DNA of 64,000 nucleotides from Strongyloides papillosus (taxonomy: Eukaryota > Nematoda > Chromadorea > Rhabditida > Strongyloididae): assembly GCA_005656395.1 (NCBI GenBank), contig SRSI01000008.1, positions 86,405 to 150,404 of the forward strand. The letters run 5' to 3'. Both the position numbers and the translations under genes were made by a program. Positions within the stretch are counted from its first letter, which is position 1; each line of letters begins with the position of its first letter. Below the pieces are notes generated by a model that saw nothing but the letters and a program-made list of their open reading frames with translations, was not told the origin of the DNA and did no database searches. Shown one piece after another: positions 11,601-20,371 of this stretch.

Positions 11601-12551
11601 TAATTTTTCATCTAGGAATAATTTTCCTATGCCAATATGTCTTATTGTCTTATAACCCAATACTATGTCATACCTTAATGATATAGAGCATATTTCGAAA
11701 CGAATGTTGTATTTTTCACCTCTATAGGTGATGTCTATGTTGGTATAACCATTTATGTTAATATTATGGCCAGATGCAGATACTGCTGCTATATCGGAAT
11801 TATGTATTTCCAGGTTTAATGCGTCAGCTACCGTTTTGCTGATCATATTAATTGCTGCACCTGTGTCTACCAGTGCTTTAAATTCGACATCACTAATTTG
11901 GACATCTACCGTGGGTAGTAATGTCTTACTATCGGAATCTGTAATATTAAATACAGGATATTCCCGAACACCTGATCGTGTTACTGTTATTCCATTTTGG
12001 ATCGGACGTGAATATTCCGAAACTCGGTGTACCAGAGGTATACCACTTCCTCCTGGTCCGAAAGGATCATTCGATACGTTATTTGGTGTTCTTAACCGTG
12101 CTACTGTTCGAGAGATTGTGCCCCCAATCTTCTCTTTAGCCATTCTGCCTGCTATGGCAGAAAATACCCCAATGAGGAATGATAGAAAGGACTCATAATC
12201 TAGTCCTTTACCCTCAAAGTTTAGATTTTTAATTGAATTATTCAATTGGTCTGTGAAACTAGATTTGTCTTCTTTTTTATTTTGTTGTATTTGTTTACGA
12301 AGATCGTTTACATTTAAGTACTCTAATTCCTGTGTGGTATCAATTATGCCTTCTACGTTATTAAGTCTATATATAAGAGCTTCTTTATGGATACAGGCTT
12401 TACCTTTTGGTATCCCTTGAATAGTTAGTATTTCGTGTGTTATCTTTTTTATATTATGGTAAGTATTGGTACGTAATGAGTCGTATTTATTTAACTCATG
12501 CTGTGTAGATGTTAATTTATTATTTAACTCAGATTTTTCATCATCACACTT
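8604..12551 (-). CDS. pol: Pol part of the gypsy polyprotein (PR-RT-RNaseH-INT)
   Basis: The frame is open from just after a TAA at 12552-12554 down to TGA at 8604. Near the N-terminus is the second hydrophobic segment of the gag-pol membrane module (YESFLSFLIGVFSAIAGRM, then KEKIG). Next come the retropepsin motif LVDTGAAINMIS, reverse transcriptase with FVVDFR and the catalytic YLDD, RNase H (FTDAS), an integrase zinc finger (H..H then CDIC) and the DDE core (NADYM, LRSDNGPAF, ACVERFN). The order PR-RT-RH-INT is that of Ty3/gypsy (Metaviridae). Compared with the second copy (38859-45314), the RT motif MPMGLTGSP reads MPMSLTGSP here. No envelope ORF follows pol on this strand. The minimal start at 12245 is only the first start-like codon of an ORF that really continues from the upstream frames. 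Confidence 0.9.
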   Translation of the reverse strand, partial: KCDDEKSELNNKLTSTQHELNKYDSLRTNTYHNIKKITHEILTIQGIPKGKACIHKEALIYRLNNVEGIIDTTQELEYLNVNDLRKQIQQNKKEDKSSFTDQLNNSIKNLNFEGKGLDYESFLSFLIGVFSAIAGRMAKEKIGGTISRTVARLRTPNNVSNDPFGPGGSGIPLVHRVSEYSRPIQNGITVTRSGVREYPVFNITDSDSKTLLPTVDVQISDVEFKALVDTGAAINMISKTVADALNLEIHNSDIAAVSASGHNININGYTNIDITYRGEKYNIRFEICSISLRYDIVLGYKTIRHIGIGKLFLDEKLNHSKNSIFTEEEIKIKPNSCTIFHVTLKNKHMNNTDVSVKIDKYWKESNMLLTMEQLCKVHDNKIPIVVINAGKNPVKIPKHSYIGDVFAIEEIDKDTLRVHSEEIIPEDADWEDSLPPYPMSSEPLSQEAFETLITSSNLSEKGHKELIKLLWRNRVAFHEYDGKSGLYNGPQRLKIDLKNTDDIPKKIKPARMSREKENEISKQIADMLANGMIEPSRSPYLSRVVLVRKKDQQWRFVVDFRHTNSLIKQQSHVIPRIDRITTEAAGKRFYTSFDLKAGFHQIPLDDNSKQIAAFVTHEGIFQYKVMPMSLTGSPDKFQEIMDEVLDGIPECYVYLDDILTCSNDESNHLNAINKILQRIITYGMKISLAKCQFGQNSVKYLSFRLDSEGIHVNPEKVKALQDKPVPRTVKEVKSFLGAVSYFRKHIKNFAAIAAPLYGLEKDFKWEQKHTDAFEAMKKALIDAAVLSPPDNTKNYTIFTDASFQGLGAALTQQGRPIAFASRSLKPAEKNYPIIKLEALGLVYALKQFRPYIYGKHTLVITDHKPLLSLLKNKELESILQRYQMAIMEYDLTIQYVKGKDNAVADYLSRNDFLSITIKEEAFKDVFPDMVTPYDKPYIIENMKHHLNDEEAKKAKDGIFTLKKGGIRVYVPSLLREKLLKRFHNSVTLGNHLSLAKIGPKFKEIFYWESMNSDMNKIWTACDICNASKDHVGRLVETTKRHLPTAPGNWAILNADYMQVDDENILVIVDEYSKFAYAVVTKNQNGPTTRLQLSRCFTTLGFPLILRSDNGPAFISKAVQEYTTSIGVEQQFGSPYNHKSNACVERFNRTIREAIRVERLIAKQEKRNPMKLSDIVYHFTYAYNRSKHLTTGIAPATLLLNTPDNLTNNISIHNGYSGILQLYKNTKTELKDDDTRRKGIQIQPNDLVMKKVISRKDTSTSNKNQPTWDGPYKVIQRLYGDTYEIEKLGKSRKTRQNIEKIHGDMLKLHNNQSQKT

Positions 12552-13603
12552 TTAACGAAGATCGTTTATTTCTTTAAGATGTGTTTCAGTCATCTTATTC
12601 TTTTCATCGAGACATTTATTTAACTCATCTGTTTGAACACTAGGAGGTTCATTACTCCTATCTGTCGATATTTGGTCTAAAAGAATTTTTCTATTTTCAG
12701 CAATTTCTTCAGTTGCCTTTTTATCATCAAGACATTGTTTTGTCTTATCTGTTTCCTTTTTAGATCTAATTCAAACTGATTTCTTTCAGTTAAACAATCA
12801 TTTAGTTGTTTTTGTGTATCTCTATGAGTATTTATTTCGTCACGAATGCGATCATCTTTATCTTTTAATAGTTTTTGATGCTGATCTTTAGTATTACGAA
12901 GATCTGTCTGAGTATTACTTAACTCTGTATTTTTAGATTCTAATTGTGTTTTAAGAGATTTTTCTGAATTCTCTAACTCTATTACCTTTTGTTGAGCATC
13001 TCTGAGTAATACGTCATTACTTAACCATTTATTTTTATTTTTAATGGTATCTGCTATCATCTCTTCGAGACCTTTAGCATACCGTTGTAATCCGTTGAAT
13101 TGTATTTTGGCTTCAGCCTCATATTCTTGGCCGGAGCTACGGAGATTCTCTACCATATTATTCTTCCCGTATTCAGGAAGTTTGAAGCTATCAGCACTTA
13201 ATGGTTGTGCTGTCCCTTGTGATCCATCGGATATGTCACTCATTACGCTCATTTCGTCGTCCGACTTTTTGGATTTATCACTTGGTAATGATACACCATC
13301 AATTGAATTAATTGATACGACGTTTTCAGGCGCCTTGGCCTTGGCTCCTGTCGTCTTTTTGGACTTACATTTAGCATTGTATGCTTTTGCCATGTCGATG
13401 TATCGTTTTGCCTCATTGGCCACACTAGGTCCTTGTTCTGGTGATTTTTCATACCAGGTACCATCTTTACTAACGTATAAATTTTTGTAATTGCATTCAT
13501 TTACGCGTTTCTTCTGAAAGACTATCTCAGAAATCTTATTTCCGGGTTTTTCCCGTATAAGTATTTGATGCATTAACGTGCCAGTGATTTCATATCTTCC
13601 CAC
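12552..13603 (-). pseudogene. Coiled-coil part of the gag-pol polyprotein, frameshifted
   Basis: This stretch joins Gag to Pol. The ORF 12677-13603 encodes a segment with an E-C-N-Y-K motif matching a Q-R-C-N-Q segment in the other copy. It is followed by a long heptad-rich coiled coil (many L/E/K/Q, repeated 'LRNTKDQHQKLLKDKDD'-type segments). The frame shifts near 12770 in an A-rich run, and the new frame continues the coil into Pol, crossing an in-frame TAA at 12552-12554. The upstream junction with Gag (13573-13603) is a second frameshift. The 38859-45314 copy is open across the homologous region, so these are breaks of this copy or sequence errors. Confidence 0.75.
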
Positions 13604-15147
13604 TGGAAAACAGGCGGGGGTATTACTCTAAATTGAGCTGCTGTCGCTGTTTTGGCGTCCCATTTAGCGAGAGCATAGAATGCAGGAGCCATGGGTTGAT
13701 CGCACGGTTCAACCTCATAGCTGGGTGGTAATGTTGCACTTGTCATTGGCAACAGGATGAGCATAATGCAGGCCATCATTAACGTCATATTGTACTTCGC
13801 ATTGGCTAAACTAGTGAGTACCAATTTGTTGACGTAATCTGCCATTGATGCTTCCTCAACCCTATTCACCTGGACTGTACCAGAGTGTTGTTTGCCATTT
13901 TTGGTACCTTTACCTTTAATGTAGGTTTTACTATTATTTTTATAGTTATTATTAGAGTTATTATTATTACTCTTAGCGTTGTTCCTCTCACGGTTACCAC
14001 CGTTTCCGTGATTATTTTTATTACCGTTATGTTTAGTATAGTTATTTTTACCTTTATGTCTATTCTTATCATAATTATTGTTATGGTTCTTATTGTTATT
14101 ACCTTTATTGTAATTATTTTTACGTTTATTACTGTTATGGTTTCTATTATTATCATGTCTATATTTATCGCTTGTCTTGTCGATATCTATTGTCTCATCC
14201 CCTTTGTTTATTTTATAATTTGAGTTATGATAGGCTAAAGAAGACTCAGCTTCAGTAAAGTGATTGGTGAACTCATTCCATCTCCAGTCTCTTCCTAACT
14301 CGATTCTCGCTTCTTTGCGAATTATGTGAGGTACTGCGTCGCAGAAGTTCATGACTTCAGATCTCATAAGAGCAGGGTTGTCATTAAGATATGCATCTAT
14401 CGATGTTACATCGAATCGTTGTTGAAGATATTTTTCGTATTTCTTTATGAATTTTACCATGTTATCGGTGCGTCTGTGCCAATATGGTCTCTTTGCCAAC
14501 ATCTAGGTTCTGCTTTTTGTAGCAGAGCTTCTCATTTGAAGATATACAGCTTCTAACAATGCAGGTAATTGAGTACCTACTTTTAGTTTCCCTGTTTCAT
14601 CAGAAAACATTGGGCGTACTTGTGTTAAGAATCTGTAAGCATCGCTAGATTCGGGTATGAAGATGTCAATGAATTTGACACAGACTTCACATGCTAATCC
14701 AAATGAATAATCGGTTGCAGTTATGCCTGATAACATGTTAAGAAGTTTATCTTTCCACTTATTGAAATCGGTATCTGATCCTTTTGTAAAAGGTTGTAGT
14801 ACAACACCTTTTTGGATATATCCTAATATTGTTCTAGACAACTCGTCTTGAAGCGGATCAGCTTTTCTCGTGTCCCATATTACGGGTAATACGGCTGATC
14901 TTCCCTCTGGAATCTCACATAATGCCATGAGTTCAGTTAACTCATCCATTTGAGCTTTAATTAATCGCTCTTTTTCCTCTTTTGTAGGGATTCGTCCTAC
15001 TGATAGGAGTCTTTGCTCATCTTTCCATTGTTTTGATCGAATGGTGAAGATGGCATCGAAATTTGCCATCCTAGAGGATCTAGGAGTTTCTTGGGCATTA
15101 GGAGCCGTTGGAAATGGATTACTATTAGTGGTATTCATTACGCTCAA
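13573..15147 (-). pseudogene. gag: Gag region with in-frame TAG, ending in a membrane segment
   Basis: The ATG at 15147 opens a 214-codon ORF ending at TAG (14503-14505). The same frame continues for 309 codons to 13573. The alignment with the other element (39400-39600) runs through the stop, where that copy has Gln. The first part is a helical capsid-like domain. The second part ends the capsid region and passes into a low-complexity Asn/Lys/Arg/His region, which probably binds RNA in place of zinc knuckles (no CCHC seen). It then has a hydrophobic segment (MTLMMACIMLILLPMTSA), followed by Y-x4-C-D-x-P-x2-P-x-F-Y-x-L, a motif also present in the second element. The stop lies inside the capsid domain, not at a gag-pol border, so programmed readthrough is unlikely. 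Confidence 0.8.
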
Positions 15148-15999
15148 AGTTCAAATACTTTTACTTATTTAGCTGTTTTCAGTCTATCTATATCTTCCTT
15201 ATTGGAGATAGTTATATGTATTACTTATTTATTTATTTTTTATATATATATATATATTTTTTTTGTTTGATATATTCGATGATATACCAATTATTTATGT
15301 ATTTTTTGTACTCGTTAGAGTATGATGATTGTTTTTATATTTAGTATGGTTTGTATTAATAAGCTAGTAGCTTATTGGATTTTTCGGTTTGTTTTCCACC
15401 AAGTGTATTAGTGGTATTGATGATAATAAGAAAGTTGAGTTATAAAACAAATCTTATAACTGTGGTGTAAAGTTTATTTTAACGTATTATTGCTACAAAA
15501 AATAACTGTTCTTTTGTAGTTTTTTTTAATATTGACAACGAATCGTCAATATAATTTAAATGATAATGTTGGTATTGACAACTAATCGTCAATACAATTT
15601 TTAACGGTAAATTATTCAATTTACTTTTTGAAGTAAATTCGGCAGCAGCAGCAATAGTTGTATTCAAACAACTAAACGGTAAAAAGAAAAGAATGTATCA
15701 GTCTTGAAATTTTCTTTCTTTTTATACGCCGCATCAACCCCACCCTTTTTCTCCGTATTTGGGGCGCGCCTGCATAAACTAGATTATCATTTGGCAAACT
15801 TACTTGATGGGCTTATCTGGTTTCACGGGAGGCGGTGGTTGATGGAATTCGTTCTCTTTTTGGTCTTTTCTAGACATCCTTGAGAGATTGATCTTTCCGA
15901 AGATCATACTATACTAATGAATTTTTATGGTAGCGGTTTTCTTCCACGTCATCGAGATCTGGCAGCCGTAGACAGATTGCTCCATCTACTCGCCACCAG
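15148..15999 (-). other. Leader of the gypsy element, with a string of hairpins
   Basis: About 850 bases between the primer-binding site and gag. Six stem-loops stand out: 15358-15376 (8 bp), 15438-15461 (8 bp), 15493-15519 (8 bp), 15531-15550 and 15574-15593 (the repeated ATTGAC/GTCAAT stem), and 15618-15639 (9 bp, loop TTTG). The part next to the primer-binding site (15720-15990) is GC-richer. No convincing ORF. Confidence 0.7.
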
Positions 16000-16017
16000 A
16001 TCTCGGTGGAACCTCCA
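16000..16017 (-). other. Primer-binding site, tRNA-Gln type
   Basis: Directly after the 5' LTR, reading minus: TGGAGGTTCCACCGAGAT. Its complement, ATCTCGGTGGAACCTCCA, matches the 3' end of eukaryotic tRNA-Gln including CCA. This fixes both the LTR border and the minus orientation of the element. Confidence 0.88.
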
Positions 16018-16116
16018 TGTTAACAATTATGAAAGAATATTTTATTTTAGATAAGAAAGAACCCAAGAAACTTAAAATTATTAGTTTATATACACATAAT
16101 TGGGTGGGTGTGTACA
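16018..16116 (-). repeat. 5' LTR, 99 bp
   Basis: Identical to 5931-6029. On the minus strand it has TATATAAA and AATAAA, and is followed by the tRNA-Gln primer-binding site. Confidence 0.9.
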
Positions 16117-16285
16117 ATCGAATAAAGGTTGCATAGATTTCAAGAACAGTCAACACATTGCACTTCAATCTGTTGCTGCTCGCCTCCAACACACATCATC
16201 AATTGTCGGTGATTCAACTTTACCTATCTCTCCCCAAGACATCTTAATCAACTTAGAAATTACCAAAGAATGTCTTAATATATAA
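16117..16285 (+). pseudogene. ZNRD2-like gene, 3' part after the insertion
   Basis: It starts with the second ATCG copy. From codon TCG (16118-16120) the frame is the one left at 5928-5930. It gives about 55 C-terminal codons (including QHIALQSVAARLQHTS) to TAA at 16283. The ZNRD2 family has a helical C-terminal half after the zinc ribbons, and this stretch is helical in composition. Cut off from its own promoter by 10 kb, it is probably not expressed as such. Confidence 0.7.
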
Positions 16286-16455
16286 AAAAAGTTTACCCTT
16301 CAGCATGATTATCATAAATTTCAAACATAGGACAAACTACATTAATTAAATAGAAATTTTATTAACAAAAAAAAAACTTTATTTTATCTGTAAGTAAACA
16401 AACTAGTTATTTATGCTCTTTAATTTAGCATCAGATTCATTAACAATAGTAACAG
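16286..16455. other. Short convergent intergenic region
   Basis: AT-rich; lies between the convergent ends of the split ZNRD2-like gene and the RMND1-like gene. It contains A and T runs but no other feature. Confidence 0.4.
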
Positions 16456-17560
16456 TCACCGGTTGAGGTTTAACAAAACGGAAGACATCAAAGATAAAAC
16501 TTCAACAACAATGAGAATGATAATCATCCACTCTAGATTAGATGCATGCCTATGTTGTTGGAGGTTATCAATGAGTTTTGCTAATTCTTCACAATGTGTC
16601 AGCCTACTATTTAAAAGTCTAATTCTATAGTCAAGGGAGAAATATTTGCCATTATATTGTAGTAATTGTGCAACTCATCACGATCCCAGTAGAAATCTGT
16701 ATCAAGGAGACTGGTCTTCAAGTTGAGTGAATGCCTAAGAACAGCAAATTCACCGGACATTTCTATTGTCTCATCTCTTTTCCATATAGCTTTACCTTTC
16801 CTCAAGGCTTGTGATGACTTTTGGAGGGGTTCTGCGAAACCTGCTAGACGATTCTCCCATATATCTATTTTTACACTTGCTGCCATAGCCTGTGAGAATG
16901 CATACCTTTCAAGAATGGCATTTATGGATGTTGGATCTTGTGATATAACCTTATTAAAAACTATTTCATCATTTTGAGATATTTCAGTTGTTGTTTTGTC
17001 ATCAGAAAATAAAAATTTCATTGTTTCTTTTTCATCTTCAGTAACTATGTGATCACATGGATTCTCTGTATAAAGTTTTATCTGTACCAATAAGTTTTCT
17101 ATCTCTTTTTCTGGGACATTCCAAAAGACCCCGACACCATCTGTGAAGATATGAAACTCTTTTATTGGTGCTAGTGGATTAGATACATCTTTCCTCTGTG
17201 AGAAGTGTAAAACATCTAGAAACTGAGAATCTACATAAGCAACTTCATATTTGGTTCTAAAAACAGGTGCCTCCTGAAGAGCATGTAAATCGATGGTCTC
17301 TCCAATGGTGTATGAATAGACAGTTGGACTGATGGAATGCTAAAAACATTTATTATTCATATTTTATTATCAAAAATTTACTTTTTCTCTGATTTGTCCT
17401 GAGATATTATATCTTTTTTCCTAAATACACGTTTGTTATATCCGGAATACTATTATTCAAGTCACTTTGTGTAAATACTTGATGAGGTTTAGCAGATTTG
17501 TAGTTTTTATACTCTTTGTAAGGGATCTCCTTTCAATGAATTTACCCATAAATACTCCTT
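16456..17560 (-). CDS. RMND1-like (DUF155) gene, frameshifted near its 3' end
   Basis: RMND1/Sad1-interacting-factor family: inner-membrane mitochondrial proteins that support mitochondrial translation. The main exon is 16611-17339. It shows FTDGVGVFWNVPEKEIE, the family's hallmark F-x-G-x2-V-F-W-N. Later come LKTSLLDTDFYWDRDEL and, in another frame after about 16620, the C-terminal LEWMIIILIVVEVLSL transmembrane segment ending at TGA (16456). A one-base shift near 16620-16627 separates these two parts. A 42-nt intron (17340-17381; GTAAAT..TTTTTAG) precedes the main exon. Further N-terminal exons are likely in 17382-17560: an exon of about 39 nt, then one near 17440-17535, with a possible start codon in an M-F-R-V-V-F-S context near 17613. 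I cannot fix the 5' end. Confidence 0.75.
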
Positions 17561-17869
17561 TTTTTTTCTCCATTGGTTAATTTGGAGAAAACCACCCGAA
17601 ACATTTTGCAGTTTGATAATATAAAATCTTTAAAAAAATACATTTGTTAATAGAATATTGATAACGGATGCAATTTTGAAGTAAAAATAAAGAAAATTAA
17701 AATGTCACGTTTAAAATTCCATTGAAAATAAACAAATTTTAATACACATAACAAGTATTGCAATTTAAAAAATATTCCTATAGTAAGGGAATTTTTGAGA
17801 AGGCAAAAAATTAGCTAACTGATAAACAAAAGTACACTTAAGGGAACATTGTTATAAGAAAAATTATTA

Positions 17870-19086
17870 ATGGAACTACTCCCTAATAGGAATAGAGATA
17901 ACAGTGTGTCAGCCTACAGAGACATTGATTCTATGCTACTAGAGAAAGACACTACATTATAGGGTGTATATTCTTAATGAGGATGCAAGAATAAATTCTG
18001 GATGTTCTTCTAATATCTTACTCTCAAGAAATCTTAATGATGTATTTCTTTTATTGAGAAGTAACTCTAAAAGTAGACTTTTAAATAATGATAGCAGATT
18101 TAATGATAACTTTAGTGTATCATTTTCAGGTTGGTTTGTTTTACGTTAACATGTATCTACTTTTTTTGGTTGTTAAATATTGTATTACCAAAAATTTAGC
18201 AAATAGACATGTGGATATTTAATTAATATTTTATCTTTTAGATGATAAAGTTGCTTTATTAAGTAATGGAGATTTGGAACGTGGCAATGATGATGAATCA
18301 ACAACTCCCCCTGATTGGGTTAATATGATGGATGAGATTCAGAATGAGTTAACGAGAATAAGAACGAGAATTGACAATTGTCAAGAATTACAAAATAAGT
18401 ATATGGGAAAACATTCATTAGTTAATTAGGAACAAAACACGATCCAACAAGAAAAGATAAACTCTGCAACCTCAGAGGTCTCCTCACTTCTAAATCATTG
18501 TAAAAAATTGATTGTCCTTCTGGAGGAGTCAAGTGAACGTGATACCCCAACGATAAAGACATTGCGTAAAAATGTTGAAGCAGCTTTATCACAGTCACTC
18601 TCTGATCTGATAATGATATTCAAGAATAAGCAGCAAAAATATTTTAATTATATAAATTCAAGATCAAACAATGTTTCGTCATTCCTTGTAACACTTGGAG
18701 ATGATTTTGGTAATCTTTTTGAAGATACTGTCTTAGATGATAATAATCAATTTAGTGAAGAGTTAAATGTAATGCAAATCCAACAAATTATGGAGAATGA
18801 AAACATGTCAAAAGAGAGAGAGAAATGTATTATGAATATTAGTAAAAGTACCTATGAACTAAATTCACTTTTTAAAGATCTTGCTGAGTTAGTTGTTAAT
18901 CAAGGTACAATCTTAGACAGAATAGATTATAATATTGAGAACACCAACATTCAAGTTAGGTCTGCACTAACAAACGTTCGAAAAGCTGATAATTATCAGA
19001 AAAAAAATGAGAAGATGAAAATTATTCTCATTCTTTCTGTTACTGTTGTGGTGCTTATATTTCTAATTATTATAACAAAAACATAG
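17870..19086 (+). CDS. Syntaxin-16/Tlg2-like SNARE, with in-frame TAG
   Basis: Qa-SNARE of the trans-Golgi/endosome. The N-terminal exon (about 17943-18129) has LSRNLNDVFLLLRSNS, the syntaxin-16 start signature. An intron (18130-18241) follows in phase. The next exon carries PPDWVNMMDEIQNELTRIR and then TAG at 18427-18429. The same frame continues through the Habc-like region, the SNARE motif (with NQGTILDRIDYNIEN, which holds the zero-layer Gln) and a C-terminal anchor (KIILILSVTVVVLIFLIII) to TAG at 19084. An upstream ATG (17870) opens a different frame of about 30 codons, so the first codons are unclear. Length and domain order fit the family. The TAG would truncate the protein before its SNARE motif, so it is either a pseudogene mutation or a sequence error. 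Confidence 0.8.
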
Positions 19087-19245
19087 TAACTGTTTTCTAC
19101 GATTTCTCTTTCTCTTATCAATATATATGCGGGTTATTGTTATAGAAAATGCCGAGATTTATATATATATATTTCTAATTTAAAATGTATTAACATATTA
19201 TCACTAACAAATAAACAAACAAAAAAAATGACATAAATAACAATA

Positions 19246-20202
19246 TTATTCTTTACTGTCATTATCTTTTTTATCATTTACTTTATCGTTTTCATGTGTA
19301 TAATTTGGTTTTCGTTTCTCAATAAAAGCTTTTATACCTTCTTGTGTGTCAATTAGCTTCAAGTTTTCGACCATGATAGCTTCACCATATCTATAAGCAT
19401 CATTTAAACTTAATTCAACCTGGGTTTGAGCAAATGTTTTTCCAAAACTTATTGCTGATTTCGATAAATTTCGGATATCTTAGGCATATGATAATGCCTC
19501 AAATTTAACTTGATCCTCAGGAACTACCTTAGTTACCATACCAGCTTTCATTGCTTCTTCAGAATCTAATGATCTCCCTGTAAAAAGCATACCCATAGCC
19601 ACTTTTTGTGGAATATTTCTAACTAATGGTATTCCTGGAGTATGACAGAAAAGACCAGCTTTAACACCAGGAACTGAAAATTTAGATTTATCTGAAGCTA
19701 TAACAATATCGCACGATAATGCTAGTTATAGACCAGCTGCGGCAGCTACACCATTAATTTCAGCAATAATTGGTATTTGCATTGAATGAATGAGTTTCAT
19801 TAATTGTGTACATCTGCTAAATACTTCCTTGTGAAATTCAGATCCTTTTTCAGTTGTCTTTAATCAGAAGAAAATTATAAAAAATGTATTTTATGGTAAA
19901 CAAACCAATTCCTTGAGATCATGACCAGCTGAGAATGCAGGACCTTCACTGGCAATGATAATAGATCTAACTTTATTAATTTTATTTATATAAAATAATT
20001 CTTGATAAAGAGTATTCGACATCTCCAGTGATAATGTATTCCTATTTTTGAGGGAATTCATAACAAGACGAAAAGTGGAACTTCCATGATATATTTCTCT
20101 ATCTAAACAATTTTTTTTTAATGGTTCAGTTGAACATAATCTTGAACTTGTTGTGATTAAAAAACGGTTAATTAATTTTTTAGACAGCGATAAAATATTC
20201 AT
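19246..20202 (-). CDS. ECHDC3-like enoyl-CoA hydratase/isomerase, two in-frame TAA
   Basis: Crotonase-fold protein, probably mitochondrial. Exon 1 (19906-20202) starts MNILSLSKKLINRFLITTSS, basic and Ser-rich like a transit peptide, and ends PAFSAGHDLKEL. A 48-nt intron (19858-19905) follows, then exon 2 (19246-19857). Exon 2 has INGVAAAAGL, then CDIVIASDKSKFSVPG and GLFCHTPG, a pattern closest to ECHDC3, and ends IKAFIEKRKP plus an acidic tail. Two in-frame stops interrupt exon 2: TAA at 19726-19728, where ECHDC3 has Gln in the oxyanion-hole strand, and TAA at 19480-19482. Otherwise the sequence is full length and well conserved, so the breaks are recent or artefactual. Confidence 0.82.
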
Positions 20203-20371
20203 AATAAAAAAGATAACAAATAAAATTAATTAAAACTACCAATTTGTATACATAAATTAGTAAAACGATAACATTCTGATAGTGATTGGGAAGTACCCTT
20301 CTAATAAAATAAAATACTATCTTTTATATAATAACTTTAATAATAAATGTTCAAGTATTTATTTTGATACA

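Larger units (their letters stand above)
5931..16116 (-). mobile_element. Complete Ty3/gypsy-type LTR retrotransposon with antisense genes, 10,186 bp
   Basis: It is bounded by identical 99-bp direct repeats (5931-6029 and 16018-16116) that have TG..CA ends in both orientations, and by a 4-bp ATCG duplication. On the minus strand the order is: 5' LTR, primer-binding site, hairpin-rich leader, gag, membrane/coiled-coil module, protease, reverse transcriptase, RNase H, integrase. A 2.6-kb tail with two genes on the opposite strand precedes the 3' LTR. Removing the element and one ATCG leaves the ZNRD2-like reading frame open across the site, so the whole 10.2 kb inserted as one unit. gag-pol is broken by two in-frame stops and two frameshifts, so this copy is probably not autonomous. 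No long purine tract is visible next to the 3' LTR. Confidence 0.9.

Noticed and set aside
13885..14223. Plus-strand Ile/Val-rich ORF that looks like a membrane protein
   Set aside because: It is the complement of the Asn/Lys-rich Gag region; the hydrophobic look comes from AAT/AAA codons read backwards.
5931..16116. The 99-bp repeats as a separate small element inserted twice
   Set aside because: The single ATCG duplication at the outer edges, the primer-binding site at the inner edge and the restored host frame show they are LTRs of one element.
15986..16192. 68-codon ORF across the 5' LTR
   Set aside because: It crosses the LTR, primer-binding site and host gene; it is chance.
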